Virus record (IMG/VR): IMGVR_UViG_3300031857_000248
Span: 1-53,913 of that record
Origin: a virus
Length of the DNA stretch: 53,913 nt
Direction: 5' to 3' (one strand)
Shown here: in pieces, positions 27,216-34,765 of the stretch
Position numbering within the stretch: position 1 is the first letter of the stretch
Layout of the letters: each line of letters starts with the position of its first letter
Position numbers and translations under genes: made by a program
Notes under the pieces: generated by a model
What the model saw: the letters and a program-made list of their open reading frames with translations, nothing else
The model's database searches: none
Told to the model about the DNA's origin: nothing

Positions 27216-29231
27216 ATGGCAACTAAATTCTCACAAATATACAAACAAGAATTAAAATCAAAAGGTGTTTTGAGTTCTCTTGGTTCAGCGGCTTTGAAGC
27301 AAAGAAAAGAGAGAATGGATATTAGAAATGTTTTGTTTGGTGGAAGTGGAGTTGTGTCAGCTACTGGCCAAAAAATATTTGGCAAAGGCTTTTCTGCATT
27401 AGGTGGTGCACCAAAGTTAAGTTCAGATTCACCACAACAAAGTGCGGCTATAAATGCTTTAACTATTTCAAGCGAAAAACAAGAAGGCTTATTAAAAATT
27501 GTTGCTAAAAATACTATGAACATGAATTCTATGGCTAGAGATATGAATATCACTAGACAAAACATAGCGTCCATGACTAAAAAAGTAGCAGGTAAATCAT
27601 CAAGAGGTGCGGATGCACTTTGGATGGGTGCGGAAAAAAGAAATGCATTACTAGCTGACAAAAAAACAACACCGACAAACACTAATAATACCACAGAGAG
27701 TAGCGGCGGACTTGGTGGTATTTTTTCTGGAATAGGTAACATTCTTTCCGGTGGTGCTGGACTAATTGGAGGAGTTGTTTCGGGACTACTTGGCGTAGTT
27801 GGAAAAGTGGGTGGTGGAATATTAGGCGCCATCGGTTCCGTTTTAAGTGGAGTTCCCGGCGGATTTATTTTAGCGACTGTTGCGCTTGCTGGAGTTGCAT
27901 ATTTACTCAAACAAGTTTCTGAAAATGTAAATTTTGAAGAATTGAAAACTGATATTCTCAAAGGACTTGGTTTAGATCCTAATGATAAAGACAGGTCTTT
28001 ATCGGAACAAATATTAGAAAGAATTGGTTTTAGCCGAGAAACTTCTAAAAAAATTATCAACTCAACAAGCGATTTTACAAGAGAAATATCCAAAATATTT
28101 GAAGAGCCGGCTAGAATTATGACAATCTATGCCAAAGCCGCTTATTTAACATTAACTGATGTTTTTTTGGGAATAGGAAAACAATTTGGTTTCTTTTTGA
28201 ATGAATTTTTCCAAGACAATAAAGGAAAAATTCTTATGGCAGTCACCCTCGGTATAGGTTCAGGTTTTGTTAGAAATCCGGCATCATTAGCCGCTGTCGC
28301 AGCCGCGGTAGGTGCCGCTGGAATATTTGGTGCAACAACTTCGGCCGAAACAACGAATAGTTTAACTGAAGATTTAAATAAGAAAACTGAAAGTCTAAAG
28401 AATCAAGAAAAATTATTGAACGATATAACTAGAGCTGATCCTAATGATAGAAGAATAGCTGGAAGAAAACAATATATTGAACAACAAAGACAACTAGTTG
28501 ATGAAGCTAGAATAAAATTAGACGCTAAAAAAGCTGAACAAGATTCTTTAATGCCAAATATTAGAGATAGGATGAATAGAAATGTTACAGATTTGGAAGA
28601 ACAGTATCCCAAAACCAAATTTACTCCACAAAAAATAGATTCAAATTCACAAAAAGAAACAGCTAATCTAATTCTAAAAAGATTTATGGAAGCAGGTTTT
28701 ACTTATGAACAGGCTCTTGGCGCTATAGCAAATGCGTCAGCAGAATCATCTTTAAATCCAAAAGCAAGCAATGTTAATCCAGAAACAAAAGATGATAGTC
28801 ACGGATTATTTCAATTGAATAGACGAGGAGGATTAGGATCTGGGTATAGTGTGGAACAGTTGCATGATGCAGAAACTAACATAGCAATTGCAATACGAGA
28901 AGCTAAAAAATCTTCAAAGTTCAGAACATCAAAAACAGTTGAAGATGCCGCAAGAGCATTTATGGAAGATGTTGAAAGACCTAAAGACCAATCCAACAAA
29001 GAATTACAAAGAAGATTGAGTTTGCCAAATTTTACAGGTGAAAAAATTTCTAGTTCCAGCACAGAATTAAATGACGGTACTAGAACACTTAGTTTAGCTG
29101 GCGCAGGCTCAATTGCACCGACAGTTATTAATAACAACAATACGACAAACACATCATCCGGTGGTACCGCAGTAGCTTCATCATGGAATAAAGATGCGGC
29201 TGAATTGTTTGTCACAAACGCATACGCATGA
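27216..29231 (+). CDS. Tape measure protein with a lysozyme-like domain, gp29 counterpart (671 aa)
   Basis: Residues about 160-240 are a long Gly-rich hydrophobic stretch (GGIFSGIGNILSGGAGLIGG, GFILATVALAGVAYLL), and further hydrophobic and coiled-coil segments follow, as in tail tape measure proteins; T4 gp29 is 590 residues. From about residue 482 the sequence ILKRFMEAGFTYEQALGAIANASAESSLNP, in part, then HGLFQLNRRGG matches a phage-tail lysozyme-like fold with the candidate catalytic Glu in AESSLNP. The domain ends near residue 600 and a low-complexity tail follows. Because the gp5-like protein lacks lysozyme, this domain probably does the local peptidoglycan cutting during DNA injection. 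It lies directly after the gp26 frameshift pair. Confidence 0.8.
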   Translation: MATKFSQIYKQELKSKGVLSSLGSAALKQRKERMDIRNVLFGGSGVVSATGQKIFGKGFSALGGAPKLSSDSPQQSAAINALTISSEKQEGLLKIVAKNTMNMNSMARDMNITRQNIASMTKKVAGKSSRGADALWMGAEKRNALLADKKTTPTNTNNTTESSGGLGGIFSGIGNILSGGAGLIGGVVSGLLGVVGKVGGGILGAIGSVLSGVPGGFILATVALAGVAYLLKQVSENVNFEELKTDILKGLGLDPNDKDRSLSEQILERIGFSRETSKKIINSTSDFTREISKIFEEPARIMTIYAKAAYLTLTDVFLGIGKQFGFFLNEFFQDNKGKILMAVTLGIGSGFVRNPASLAAVAAAVGAAGIFGATTSAETTNSLTEDLNKKTESLKNQEKLLNDITRADPNDRRIAGRKQYIEQQRQLVDEARIKLDAKKAEQDSLMPNIRDRMNRNVTDLEEQYPKTKFTPQKIDSNSQKETANLILKRFMEAGFTYEQALGAIANASAESSLNPKASNVNPETKDDSHGLFQLNRRGGLGSGYSVEQLHDAETNIAIAIREAKKSSKFRTSKTVEDAARAFMEDVERPKDQSNKELQRRLSLPNFTGEKISSSSTELNDGTRTLSLAGAGSIAPTVINNNNTTNTSSGGTAVASSWNKDAAELFVTNAYA

Positions 29232-29253
29232 AAAACCCCGCACTAGGCGGGGC
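29231..29253 (-). terminator. Rho-independent terminator after gp32
   Basis: The minus strand reads CCCCGC, loop CTAGT, GCGGGG, then TTTTT. This is a perfect 6-base-pair GC stem with a U-run in the direction of gp32. In the plus direction the stem is present but no U-run follows, so it mainly serves gp32. It overlaps the stop codon of the tape measure gene. Confidence 0.85.
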
Positions 29254-29278
29254 AAACTAAGTTCTGAAGAAGTTTAGT

Positions 29279-30157
29279 TTATTGTTCAGCTAACGATTTG
29301 AAGTAATCCAAGTCATCATCTACAGTAGTAGACACAGGAGCTTTTGCTCTTGTAACTGTTGCTGGCAATTCAACATCTTCTGCACGAATATTAGGAACTG
29401 CATCACCTTCAAAGCCAAGAACTTTATCAAGGCGAGCCTTAAGTTGTTCATATGGTTTGAAATGTTTCTTGTCCGTAAAATCTTTCAAAGAATGTTCTTT
29501 GGTGTAAATTGCTTCCAATTTATCATCATCACCATCAAGCAATGCAGACTTATCAGCAAATTCTGATTTGTCGTAGTTGCGATATCCCTCAACATTACGA
29601 ATCTTCAATTTGAAGTTAGCACCTTCCCACAAGTCAAATGGGTTCAAAGGTGTTTCATCGGGAAACTCAGGATTCATCACTTCGGAAATCTTATCAAAGA
29701 TTTTCTTTCCGAATTTATATAAGCGAACAGTACCTTCATTTTCGGGATTGCTTGGATCAGAAATAACATAGATATTCGCAACGTAACTCAAGCGGCGCTT
29801 TTGTTTACGAACGATTTCTTTGTTTGCTTCAACACCAGAATTCCACAATGTAGAGTTGTGTTCACAAACGGGACACTTATCACCAACTGTAGTCAAACAG
29901 TTATCAATGAACCAGCCGCCTGGTCCTTGAAAGCCGTGGTCAAAACGGCGTACCCATGGAAGTCCATCATCACCATCAATGGAAGGTGCTGGCAGAAAAC
30001 GAATAACAGCCATGCCGTTACCAGATTTATCTACAGTTGGAGCCCAGAATCGGGTGTCATCTTTAGAGCCAGCCTCAGCAGTTTGTGTGGTGGTCTCAAT
30101 AGCCTTTGTGAGTTTATCAAGGCTGTCGCGGTTGCGTTTTAGATTAGCGAAAGACAT
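29279..30157 (-). CDS. gp32: Single-stranded DNA-binding protein gp32 (292 aa)
   Basis: The N-terminus (LKRNRDSLDKLTKAIE) is basic, as in the T4 gp32 cooperativity domain. The core has FWAPTVDKSGNGMAVIRFLPAP, in part, WVRRFDHGFQGPGGWFIDNCLTT and GDKCPVCEHNSTLW. Candidate zinc ligands are His74, Cys87, Cys95 and Cys98, with spacing close to T4 (His64, Cys77, Cys87, Cys90). The C-terminus is acidic (TVDDDLDYFKSLAEQ), the part that recruits partner proteins. It coats ssDNA at the replication fork and works with gp59 encoded nearby. An AAAGGA ribosome binding site and a rho-independent terminator bracket the gene, allowing separate, high expression. Confidence 0.96.
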   Translation of the reverse strand: MSFANLKRNRDSLDKLTKAIETTTQTAEAGSKDDTRFWAPTVDKSGNGMAVIRFLPAPSIDGDDGLPWVRRFDHGFQGPGGWFIDNCLTTVGDKCPVCEHNSTLWNSGVEANKEIVRKQKRRLSYVANIYVISDPSNPENEGTVRLYKFGKKIFDKISEVMNPEFPDETPLNPFDLWEGANFKLKIRNVEGYRNYDKSEFADKSALLDGDDDKLEAIYTKEHSLKDFTDKKHFKPYEQLKARLDKVLGFEGDAVPNIRAEDVELPATVTRAKAPVSTTVDDDLDYFKSLAEQ

Positions 30158-30217
30158 ATTATTTTCCTTTGTATAAATTGTATGCGTTGTATAAAATTAT
30201 CCACATGATTCATTGTA

Positions 30218-30718
30218 TCATGTATTTAGCACACTTTCAATGCGGTCTTCTAACATCATTAAAGTATTACCAATTTCTTTGTGAAGAATACCAATACCAC
30301 CTGCCGCATTAAACGACTGAATAATATCTTGTGTATCATCAATAAGAATAGTGTTTGGTGTAGCATACTCAGCCTTGTGCTTACGACCGGGAACAACGTT
30401 CGCCTTTAGTTTGCCAAGACCATTGTTCGCTAACCAAACAATTTTTTGTCGTTCAACTTCTTTGTGGTGTTTTTGTCCACCAGATGAAGTCAACAACTCA
30501 ATCGGTAGTTTTGTTTTAAAGCAAAAATCTACCAATTGTTTTCCACCAGGATACCATTCCAAAGTTTCAAATTGCTTGTTCTCAATGAAGTGGTCCCAAT
30601 GTAAATTAAAATCTTTCCTGTCACGCATTGAACCTGGGAGTTCATTGTATAACTGAAAGTACCGGCGTTCAAAGTTGCAAAGAACACCATCCATATCCAA
30701 ATAAATTTTCTCAATCAT
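30218..30718 (-). CDS. HAD-family 5'(3')-deoxyribonucleotidase-like protein (166 aa)
   Basis: The N-terminus IYLDMDGVLCNF carries HAD motif I, with nucleophile Asp8 and acid/base Asp10. LPIELLTSSGG is motif II, the Lys of HKEVERQKIVWL fits motif III and ILIDDTQDIIQSFNAAGG contains the motif IV acidic residues. This arrangement fits the NT5C-type nucleotidases that remove phosphate from deoxynucleoside monophosphates. In T4-like phages such enzymes may help adjust dNMP pools, though the true substrate is not shown by the sequence. The ATG overlaps the stop of gp59 by 4 bases, so it belongs to the gp59-gp33 replication and transcription operon. Confidence 0.8.
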   Translation of the reverse strand: MIEKIYLDMDGVLCNFERRYFQLYNELPGSMRDRKDFNLHWDHFIENKQFETLEWYPGGKQLVDFCFKTKLPIELLTSSGGQKHHKEVERQKIVWLANNGLGKLKANVVPGRKHKAEYATPNTILIDDTQDIIQSFNAAGGIGILHKEIGNTLMMLEDRIESVLNT

Positions 30719-31302
30719 TTCAATTCTTTCAATGCTATTTCACGAAACTTGTTTTTATCAAAATTCAAAAACGGAGAATATTTTATCCATTTTCTGTGTA
30801 GTAATGGCCAACGAATATCATCTGAGATTTTTCTTTGCCACATAGGAAGAAAATTCATCATTGAATTCAGTATGCACAAAGTTTCAGTCTGAATAACTTT
30901 TTGTAAAGTCATCGTCAATAACTCTGGATATTCACCATCGGTTTTCAATAAATCGTTTATGCTACCACTCTCACCAATCACCGAACAATCATTTTGAAAG
31001 TTATAACTCAATGCTTGAATGATAGCCAAACGCCGTATGTTGACTTCATCGGATCCGTCTTCAAGCAAAGTGCCTGCCCAACAATTATCATTGTGTAGAA
31101 AATTTGAGATAACAAAATCAACGTAGTCATTTTTACGATTGTTAAACTTGCGGGATAACTTGTAGAAATGGTACTTGTCTTTTCTTCGCTCAAATGTCTC
31201 TATGGTGATATTTGTTTTACCGTTGTACTTAAAAAAGTCATAGCCCGAGGTGAAATGCAATTTTAGTACGTGATAGAGGGTGAATGCTTCATAACCAGTC
31301 AT
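30715..31302 (-). CDS. gp59: Helicase loader gp59 (195 aa)
   Basis: The segment FFKYNGKTNITIETFERRKDKYHFYKLSRKF, in part, then VDFVISNFLHNDNCWAG closely follows T4 gp59 (YDVIKYNW, KRRDKYFFQKLSEKY, LIFISNLVANQDAWIG). gp59 loads the gp41 replicative helicase on gp32-coated forks and at recombination intermediates. Length is close to T4 (217). It sits next to gp33 and dsbA as in T4. A TATAAT hexamer at 31309-31314 lies exactly 6 bases before the ATG and there is no ribosome binding site, so a leaderless transcript is possible in addition to read-through from gp33. Confidence 0.93.
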   Translation of the reverse strand: MTGYEAFTLYHVLKLHFTSGYDFFKYNGKTNITIETFERRKDKYHFYKLSRKFNNRKNDYVDFVISNFLHNDNCWAGTLLEDGSDEVNIRRLAIIQALSYNFQNDCSVIGESGSINDLLKTDGEYPELLTMTLQKVIQTETLCILNSMMNFLPMWQRKISDDIRWPLLHRKWIKYSPFLNFDKNKFREIALKELK

Positions 31303-31308
31303 GCTATA

Positions 31309-31314
31309 ATTATA
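31309..31314 (-). promoter_or_regulatory. Possible -10 box (TATAAT) for gp59
   Basis: A perfect TATAAT lies 6 bases from the gp59 ATG. A weak -35 match (TAGACT, 4 of 6) stands 17 bases upstream, within the end of gp33. If it is active, transcription would start at or next to the start codon. Confidence 0.4.
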
Positions 31315-31321
31315 TCACAAA

Positions 31322-31543
31322 TCAAATAGGAAGTCTACGTGTTTTCGGTAACATATTGAGTTCTTGTGCATCAATTTCCACTTTTGATTTCAAGTCTTTG
31401 TTTACCAGACTGGATGCTAATTCAATCTCCATGCCAGTCTGATTACAATACTCAATGATTGCTTCCATATAGTTATAGTCGGTTCCAGCTACGAGTTTTT
31501 CAATCTCTTCCTGGAACTTAAACATTTCATCTTTTGTCGGCAT
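31322..31543 (-). CDS. gp33: Late promoter transcription accessory protein gp33 (73 aa)
   Basis: The small protein has the pattern of gp33 in T4-like phages: a central helix YNYMEAIIEYCNQTGMEIELAS, in part, SLVNKDLKSKVEIDAQELNML and the short basic/hydrophobic C-terminus KTRRLPI. gp33 bridges the host RNA polymerase flap, the sliding clamp and gp55, and is needed for activated late transcription. Its presence agrees with the NATAAATA late boxes in the window. The C-terminal hydrophobic residues are the expected clamp-binding motif. Its ATG overlaps the dsbA stop by one base. The gene order dsbA-gp33-gp59 matches T4. Confidence 0.88.
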   Translation of the reverse strand: MPTKDEMFKFQEEIEKLVAGTDYNYMEAIIEYCNQTGMEIELASSLVNKDLKSKVEIDAQELNMLPKTRRLPI

Positions 31544-31815
31544 TATTTTACAATCGTTTCATACAATTGTTCAAATTGTTCATGCACAGCAACTTCTTCA
31601 TCATAGTTTTGTTTGTGATAAACTTTAACTAGACGATTCACAATATTCTTGGGCAACTTCAAGTCATCACAAATTTCTTTGATTGCTTCCTTAATAAAGT
31701 CTTTTTCGCCTTCCATGCGAATCATAGAATTGGAACACTCTTTCATGGCATCAAGCAATTTCTTGCGGTCAGCCTCACTAGAGATTTGATTAATACTAAA
31801 TTGTTTTACAGCCAT
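31543..31815 (-). CDS. dsbA: Double-stranded DNA-binding protein DsbA (90 aa)
   Basis: The start at 31815 was chosen because AAGGAG lies 7 bases upstream; longer in-frame starts overlap the AAA+ gene and look non-coding. The C-terminal part (LKLPKNIVNRLVKVYHKQNYDEEV, in part, then FEQLYETIVK) matches T4 DsbA (GKMFNRLLALYHKDNRDV, in part, then VELYDAVFSK). In T4 DsbA binds double-stranded DNA near late promoters and can raise late transcription. It lies immediately upstream of gp33, as in T4. The N-terminal half is helical with Lys/Glu clusters. Confidence 0.85.
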   Translation of the reverse strand: MAVKQFSINQISSEADRKKLLDAMKECSNSMIRMEGEKDFIKEAIKEICDDLKLPKNIVNRLVKVYHKQNYDEEVAVHEQFEQLYETIVK

Positions 31816-31825
31816 AATATACTCC

Positions 31826-32986
31826 TTAAACGAAACCCATTTTGCTACCCACAGAGCGGGTATTCTTTTCTTCAATTTGTTTGTTAAACACTTCTGCGAT
31901 AGTCCAGCTATCACGCTTACCATCAAGTTTGACACCGATTTTCTTAGCCAATGCTTCGGCTTCTTTTTGTTTCAATGAATCAAAAGAAACGATATCAAAA
32001 CAACGACCTGGGCGAATCAACGCAGGATCAATGTCACGGATACTTGGCAAGTTAGTTGAGAAAATCAACTTCTTTCCTTTTGTGGTAACAAGACCATCGC
32101 CAACGTTTAGGAAACGATGCATCATGGTGTTACCATCGCTACGTGCTTTCAGGAAGTTATCAGAATCTTCAAGCACCATCACACCTGTTTCATCTTCAAT
32201 GAATCGTGCGAACAGATAATCTTTCTCCAGAATTGCGGCATCATATGTCACAATAGCAGAGGAGTTACTGTGTGCAAGAAGACCACGGATGAAAGTTGTC
32301 TTGCCAGTTCCTGGTGGTCCAATCAACAAGAGAATGTTTGCATTAGATTCCAGATAACGGTCATAGTATTCAGTCAATGGTTCTTTGAGGAACGGATACA
32401 TTTCATCAACAGGCAAACGCTCGGCATTCAAAGGAACATTCACGCTATCACCATTTGCACCGTACACCCACTCAATATATGAGGTAACTTCATCAAAATG
32501 TTTTAGAAAAATATCTTCAACATTTTCAATAAAGATTTTATCTCCATAGGTATGTGTTGAGACAGAATTGGAATTCACATCATAACGAATGAAATTCAAA
32601 CCTTCTGTAACAATAAGCCCAGAAGAATCTGTATATTGAATGATGTAGTCGCCATCAAATTCTTCATTGATAAAGTCTTGCCATTTTTTACGATTGCCGT
32701 GCATCTTCAAATCAGAATTGAAAGTGGACATTTTCTTTTCTGTCCGCGAATCAAGTAATTGCAAGTGCAACCAGTCAGCGTAATCTGATGCTCCGACAAA
32801 AAATTTATCGTTCGCACCGCTTTTCATTTCATTCATATTCATATCCATTGCGTCATAAGTCCAAGAGTTTAAACTACGTTTCTTTCTACCGCGTCTCCGC
32901 GAAACCCGGTGTCTTACGGGTGCACCTTCGCCAACACTAGATGAGAAAGCCTTCAATTCTCTAAAAATTCTATCTACTTCACTCAT
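31826..32986 (-). CDS. AAA+ ATPase, BCS1/CbbX-like (386 aa)
   Basis: The Walker A motif GPPGTGKTT is at residues 223-231, Walker B GVMVLEDSD at 268-276, sensor 1 at FSTNLPS (Asn312) and an Arg-finger-like RPGRCFD at 325-331. The order and spacing fit the AAA+ family of single-ring ATPases such as BCS1. The N-terminal 200 residues carry no recognised domain. Residues 27-37 (RVSRRRGRKKR) are strongly basic and could contact nucleic acid. Such genes occur in T4-like phages of aquatic bacteria without known role. It overlaps the upstream small membrane protein by 4 bases and is followed by dsbA. Confidence 0.8.
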   Translation of the reverse strand: MSEVDRIFRELKAFSSSVGEGAPVRHRVSRRRGRKKRSLNSWTYDAMDMNMNEMKSGANDKFFVGASDYADWLHLQLLDSRTEKKMSTFNSDLKMHGNRKKWQDFINEEFDGDYIIQYTDSSGLIVTEGLNFIRYDVNSNSVSTHTYGDKIFIENVEDIFLKHFDEVTSYIEWVYGANGDSVNVPLNAERLPVDEMYPFLKEPLTEYYDRYLESNANILLLIGPPGTGKTTFIRGLLAHSNSSAIVTYDAAILEKDYLFARFIEDETGVMVLEDSDNFLKARSDGNTMMHRFLNVGDGLVTTKGKKLIFSTNLPSIRDIDPALIRPGRCFDIVSFDSLKQKEAEALAKKIGVKLDGKRDSWTIAEVFNKQIEEKNTRSVGSKMGFV

Positions 32987-33201
32987 TTTCTAACCGTGGC
33001 TGCGTAAGTTATACAGATTGCATTCATGTTTGTTTCATATGCACACTTAACAGAAACTGGATCAACACCTTTGGCAATAGCCGCTTCAATGTTTTTTGCC
33101 ATATTGTTTCTATCGTTTATATTATACATGAAAATACTTACAATAAACGTACAACAAACTATTGTTGCTGAGATGCATACCGTAATTAAGTTATTGTTCA
33201 T
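32983..33201 (-). CDS. Small membrane protein, possible lysis partner (72 aa)
   Basis: The start at 33201 is preferred because AAAGGA lies upstream, whereas the longer frame overlaps the hydrolase gene. Residues 5-28 (LITVCISATIVCCTFIVSIFMYNI, in part) form one membrane segment, followed by a short soluble tail with two Cys. One transmembrane span, size, and immediate position after a cell-wall hydrolase suggest a holin- or spanin-like helper. There is no family match to prove it. It overlaps the AAA+ gene by 4 bases. Confidence 0.6.
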   Translation of the reverse strand: MNNNLITVCISATIVCCTFIVSIFMYNINDRNNMAKNIEAAIAKGVDPVSVKCAYETNMNAICITYAATVRK

Positions 33202-33202
33202 T

Positions 33203-33760
33203 TTAAATGATTCCTTTGTTTCTGTCAATTTTGTCGCCTTTACTCTTGTAGAAAATATGCCTGCCAATTTGTTTCTCCCTTTTTAGTTTTGTCCAACCTG
33301 GATTCACATAATCAGCATGGTAATAAGTTGCACCGTTTGTTACATCGGTCATTCTTTCAAAATTCAAGAAAAGGTTTGTTGATAACTCTAAAATCTCATT
33401 ATACAACAAAGTGTTCTTGATTGTCAATGTCTTACTGGTAAATGTGCTGTCACAATACCAAGAAAATTGGCAAGTGTTACCAGTCTTTTGCTTTACAACT
33501 CCGCATATGTCATTCGCATATCCAGACTGTACTCGGTTGAAGGTTACGAATGCTACAGCTTTCTTACCTTCGTTTGGTTCATGCGCGGCTTCAAAATAAA
33601 TGTTCTCAGCTAGGCATGTTACCTGTTTCTTTGCATCCATAGTGAGTGCATTGAATGTTGACTTCATCGGTAGAATGTTATGTGTATCAACATTCACTAA
33701 TGATAATGACAAAATTATTGATGAGAAAATTATACTCAAAAGTATAGGTTTACTTCGCAT
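33203..33760 (-). CDS. SleB/CwlJ-type cell wall hydrolase with N-terminal signal anchor (185 aa)
   Basis: The start at 33760 follows a strong AGAAAGGAAACAG ribosome binding site. Residues 5-23 (PILLSIIFSSIILSLSLVN) form a signal peptide or signal-arrest-release anchor. The core CLAENIYFEAAHEPNEGKKAVAFVTFNRV, in part, then CQFSWYCD is diagnostic of the Hydrolase_2 (SleB/CwlJ) family of peptidoglycan-cleaving enzymes. The candidate catalytic Glu is in YFEA (about residue 57). It is the likely endolysin of the phage, exported by the host secretory machinery, although a role in superinfection or entry cannot be excluded. A small membrane protein gene follows directly. Confidence 0.85.
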   Translation of the reverse strand: MRSKPILLSIIFSSIILSLSLVNVDTHNILPMKSTFNALTMDAKKQVTCLAENIYFEAAHEPNEGKKAVAFVTFNRVQSGYANDICGVVKQKTGNTCQFSWYCDSTFTSKTLTIKNTLLYNEILELSTNLFLNFERMTDVTNGATYYHADYVNPGWTKLKREKQIGRHIFYKSKGDKIDRNKGII

Positions 33761-33807
33761 CTGTTTCCTTTCTGTGTGTGAATGCCAGATAACTGGCATA
33801 CCTCCAA

Positions 33808-34098
33808 TTACGATTTCTTAGAGACTTTTGGAGTTTCTATAGAAACATTAGAAACGAAACCACTAAGAGAAACGAAACCATTAAGCACTTGTGCTTTGGC
33901 TATAATTTCTGATTCGGAGGGATATGGCGGAAAGCCTGGGTGTGCTGGCGGTGTCTCGCCTTTGATTTTTGCAGATTCACATTGCATGGACCAATCATTG
34001 CTGATTTGTTCACGCTTACCATAATAATCATCTGATAGCATTCCTTGTGCCATTTTTAATAGGTCAAGGCGTATCTCAAAAGGTGTCATGTTTGACAT
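33808..34098 (-). CDS. Conserved phage protein of unknown function (96 aa)
   Basis: The N-terminus (MTPFEIRLDLLKMAQGMLSDDYYGKREQI, in part) resembles small conserved proteins of T4-like phages of aquatic bacteria. A central Pro-rich segment (GETPPAHPGFPPYPSESEIIAKAQ) and a Ser/Val-rich C-terminus follow. No catalytic motif, signal peptide or membrane segment is visible. A GGAG ribosome binding site precedes the ATG. It sits between the outer-membrane-type gene and the hydrolase gene in the same direction, so a shared transcript is likely. I cannot assign a function. Confidence 0.6.
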   Translation of the reverse strand: MSNMTPFEIRLDLLKMAQGMLSDDYYGKREQISNDWSMQCESAKIKGETPPAHPGFPPYPSESEIIAKAQVLNGFVSLSGFVSNVSIETPKVSKKS

Positions 34099-34122
34099 AG
34101 TTTCTCCTGTGTGTTAGTGTGT

Positions 34123-34145
34123 GTTAGTTTTTATTGAGAACTAAC
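34123..34145 (-). other. Stem-loop between outer-membrane-type gene and next gene
   Basis: A 7-base-pair stem GTTAGTT / AACTAAC with a 9-base loop lies 11 bases after the stop of the outer-membrane-type gene. It lacks a U-run, so it is more likely an mRNA-stabilising or processing hairpin than a terminator. Confidence 0.4.
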
Positions 34146-34156
34146 AAACTCTTATA

Positions 34157-34693
34157 TTAGAATCCTACAGAAACTGTAAGTCCGACCGCACGGTCTTGAA
34201 TATCTTGATAGCTTTGGCTAACACCAACACCAACAGATACTTTGCTGATAACTGGCATGTCATAGCTAACAAAGGCTACAGATTGTTTTGGATTTGCGCT
34301 GTTCCAATTTACTCGGGTCTTGGCACCAACCATGGCATAACCAGGACCAACTTTAGCGCCAGCGTTTGCGCCGACTAGACCATACTCATATGGCTTATCA
34401 CCGTTGCCACCATTATCAAAACCAACGCCAACGAATGGGTTGATACCGAAAACTGTCTTACCTGCGGTAAGTTCCAAACTATTAAACATAGATTGATTGT
34501 CATTAGTACGTGCATTACGATTTTGTAATCCAAGATTGAAACCACCCAATGAGGTACCAGCACGAACATATTGTGCGATACTTTGTTGGTTGCTTACTCG
34601 GTCAGTAACTTGGTCAACACCATACGAAACAAAACCACCGGCTTGAGCGGCAGTTGCGATTGCAAATAAACTTGCGATTGCGATTTTCTTCAA
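34157..34693 (-). CDS. Outer-membrane-type beta-barrel protein with signal peptide (178 aa)
   Basis: The start is a TTG at 34693 preceded by a strong AAGGAG at 7-base spacing. Residues 1-18 (MKKIAIASLFAIATAAQA) are a classic Sec signal peptide with an AQA cleavage site. The mature protein alternates hydrophobic residues in short strands (FVSYGVDQV, GGFNLGLQNRNA, LVGANAGAKVGPGYAMVGAKTRVNW, in part, VSVGVGVSQSY, VGLTVSVGF) and ends in Phe, the Bam recognition signal of outer-membrane proteins. Size fits an eight-stranded barrel. A phage could use it to alter the host surface, for example against superinfection; that is inference. It lies just downstream of the tmRNA coding half, with no other promoter visible between them. 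Confidence 0.75.
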   Translation of the reverse strand: MKKIAIASLFAIATAAQAGGFVSYGVDQVTDRVSNQQSIAQYVRAGTSLGGFNLGLQNRNARTNDNQSMFNSLELTAGKTVFGINPFVGVGFDNGGNGDKPYEYGLVGANAGAKVGPGYAMVGAKTRVNWNSANPKQSVAFVSYDMPVISKVSVGVGVSQSYQDIQDRAVGLTVSVGF

Positions 34694-34717
34694 AATAAAA
34701 CTCCTTGTTAATAAATT

Positions 34718-34748
34718 GGTAGGTTATTCTGTTACGAGGAAACCTACC
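34718..34748 (-). other. 3'-terminal hairpin of the tmRNA coding half
   Basis: GGTAGGTT and AACCTACC form an 8-base-pair stem around a 15-base loop, just after the tag stop and a smaller GCGGC-CTAAAC-GCCGC stem. It probably forms part of a pseudoknot or the 3' end of the coding piece, with the ribosome binding site of the next gene only about 12 bases further on. Confidence 0.6.
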
Positions 34749-34765
34749 GAAACCCTAAGCGGCGT

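Noticed and set aside
27155-28093. Long minus-strand reading frame (312 codons) opposite the tape measure gene
   Set aside because: It is antisense to a well-supported tape measure gene and is Pro/Ser/Leu-rich as expected of the complement of Gly/Ala-rich coding sequence.
29254-29280. Second stem AAACTAA/TTAGTTT near the gp32 terminator as a terminator for the plus-strand operon
   Set aside because: The stem is AT-rich and imperfect, overlaps the gp32 stop, and no clear U-run follows, so it is not convincing.
31816-31935. Longer N-terminus for dsbA
   Set aside because: It overlaps the AAA+ gene end, has no ribosome binding site, and does not resemble DsbA; the start at 31815 has AAGGAG.
33782-33799. 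Hairpin ATGCCAG/CTGGCAT between the hydrolase gene and the 96-residue gene as a terminator
   Set aside because: No U-run follows on the minus strand; at most it is a processing hairpin.
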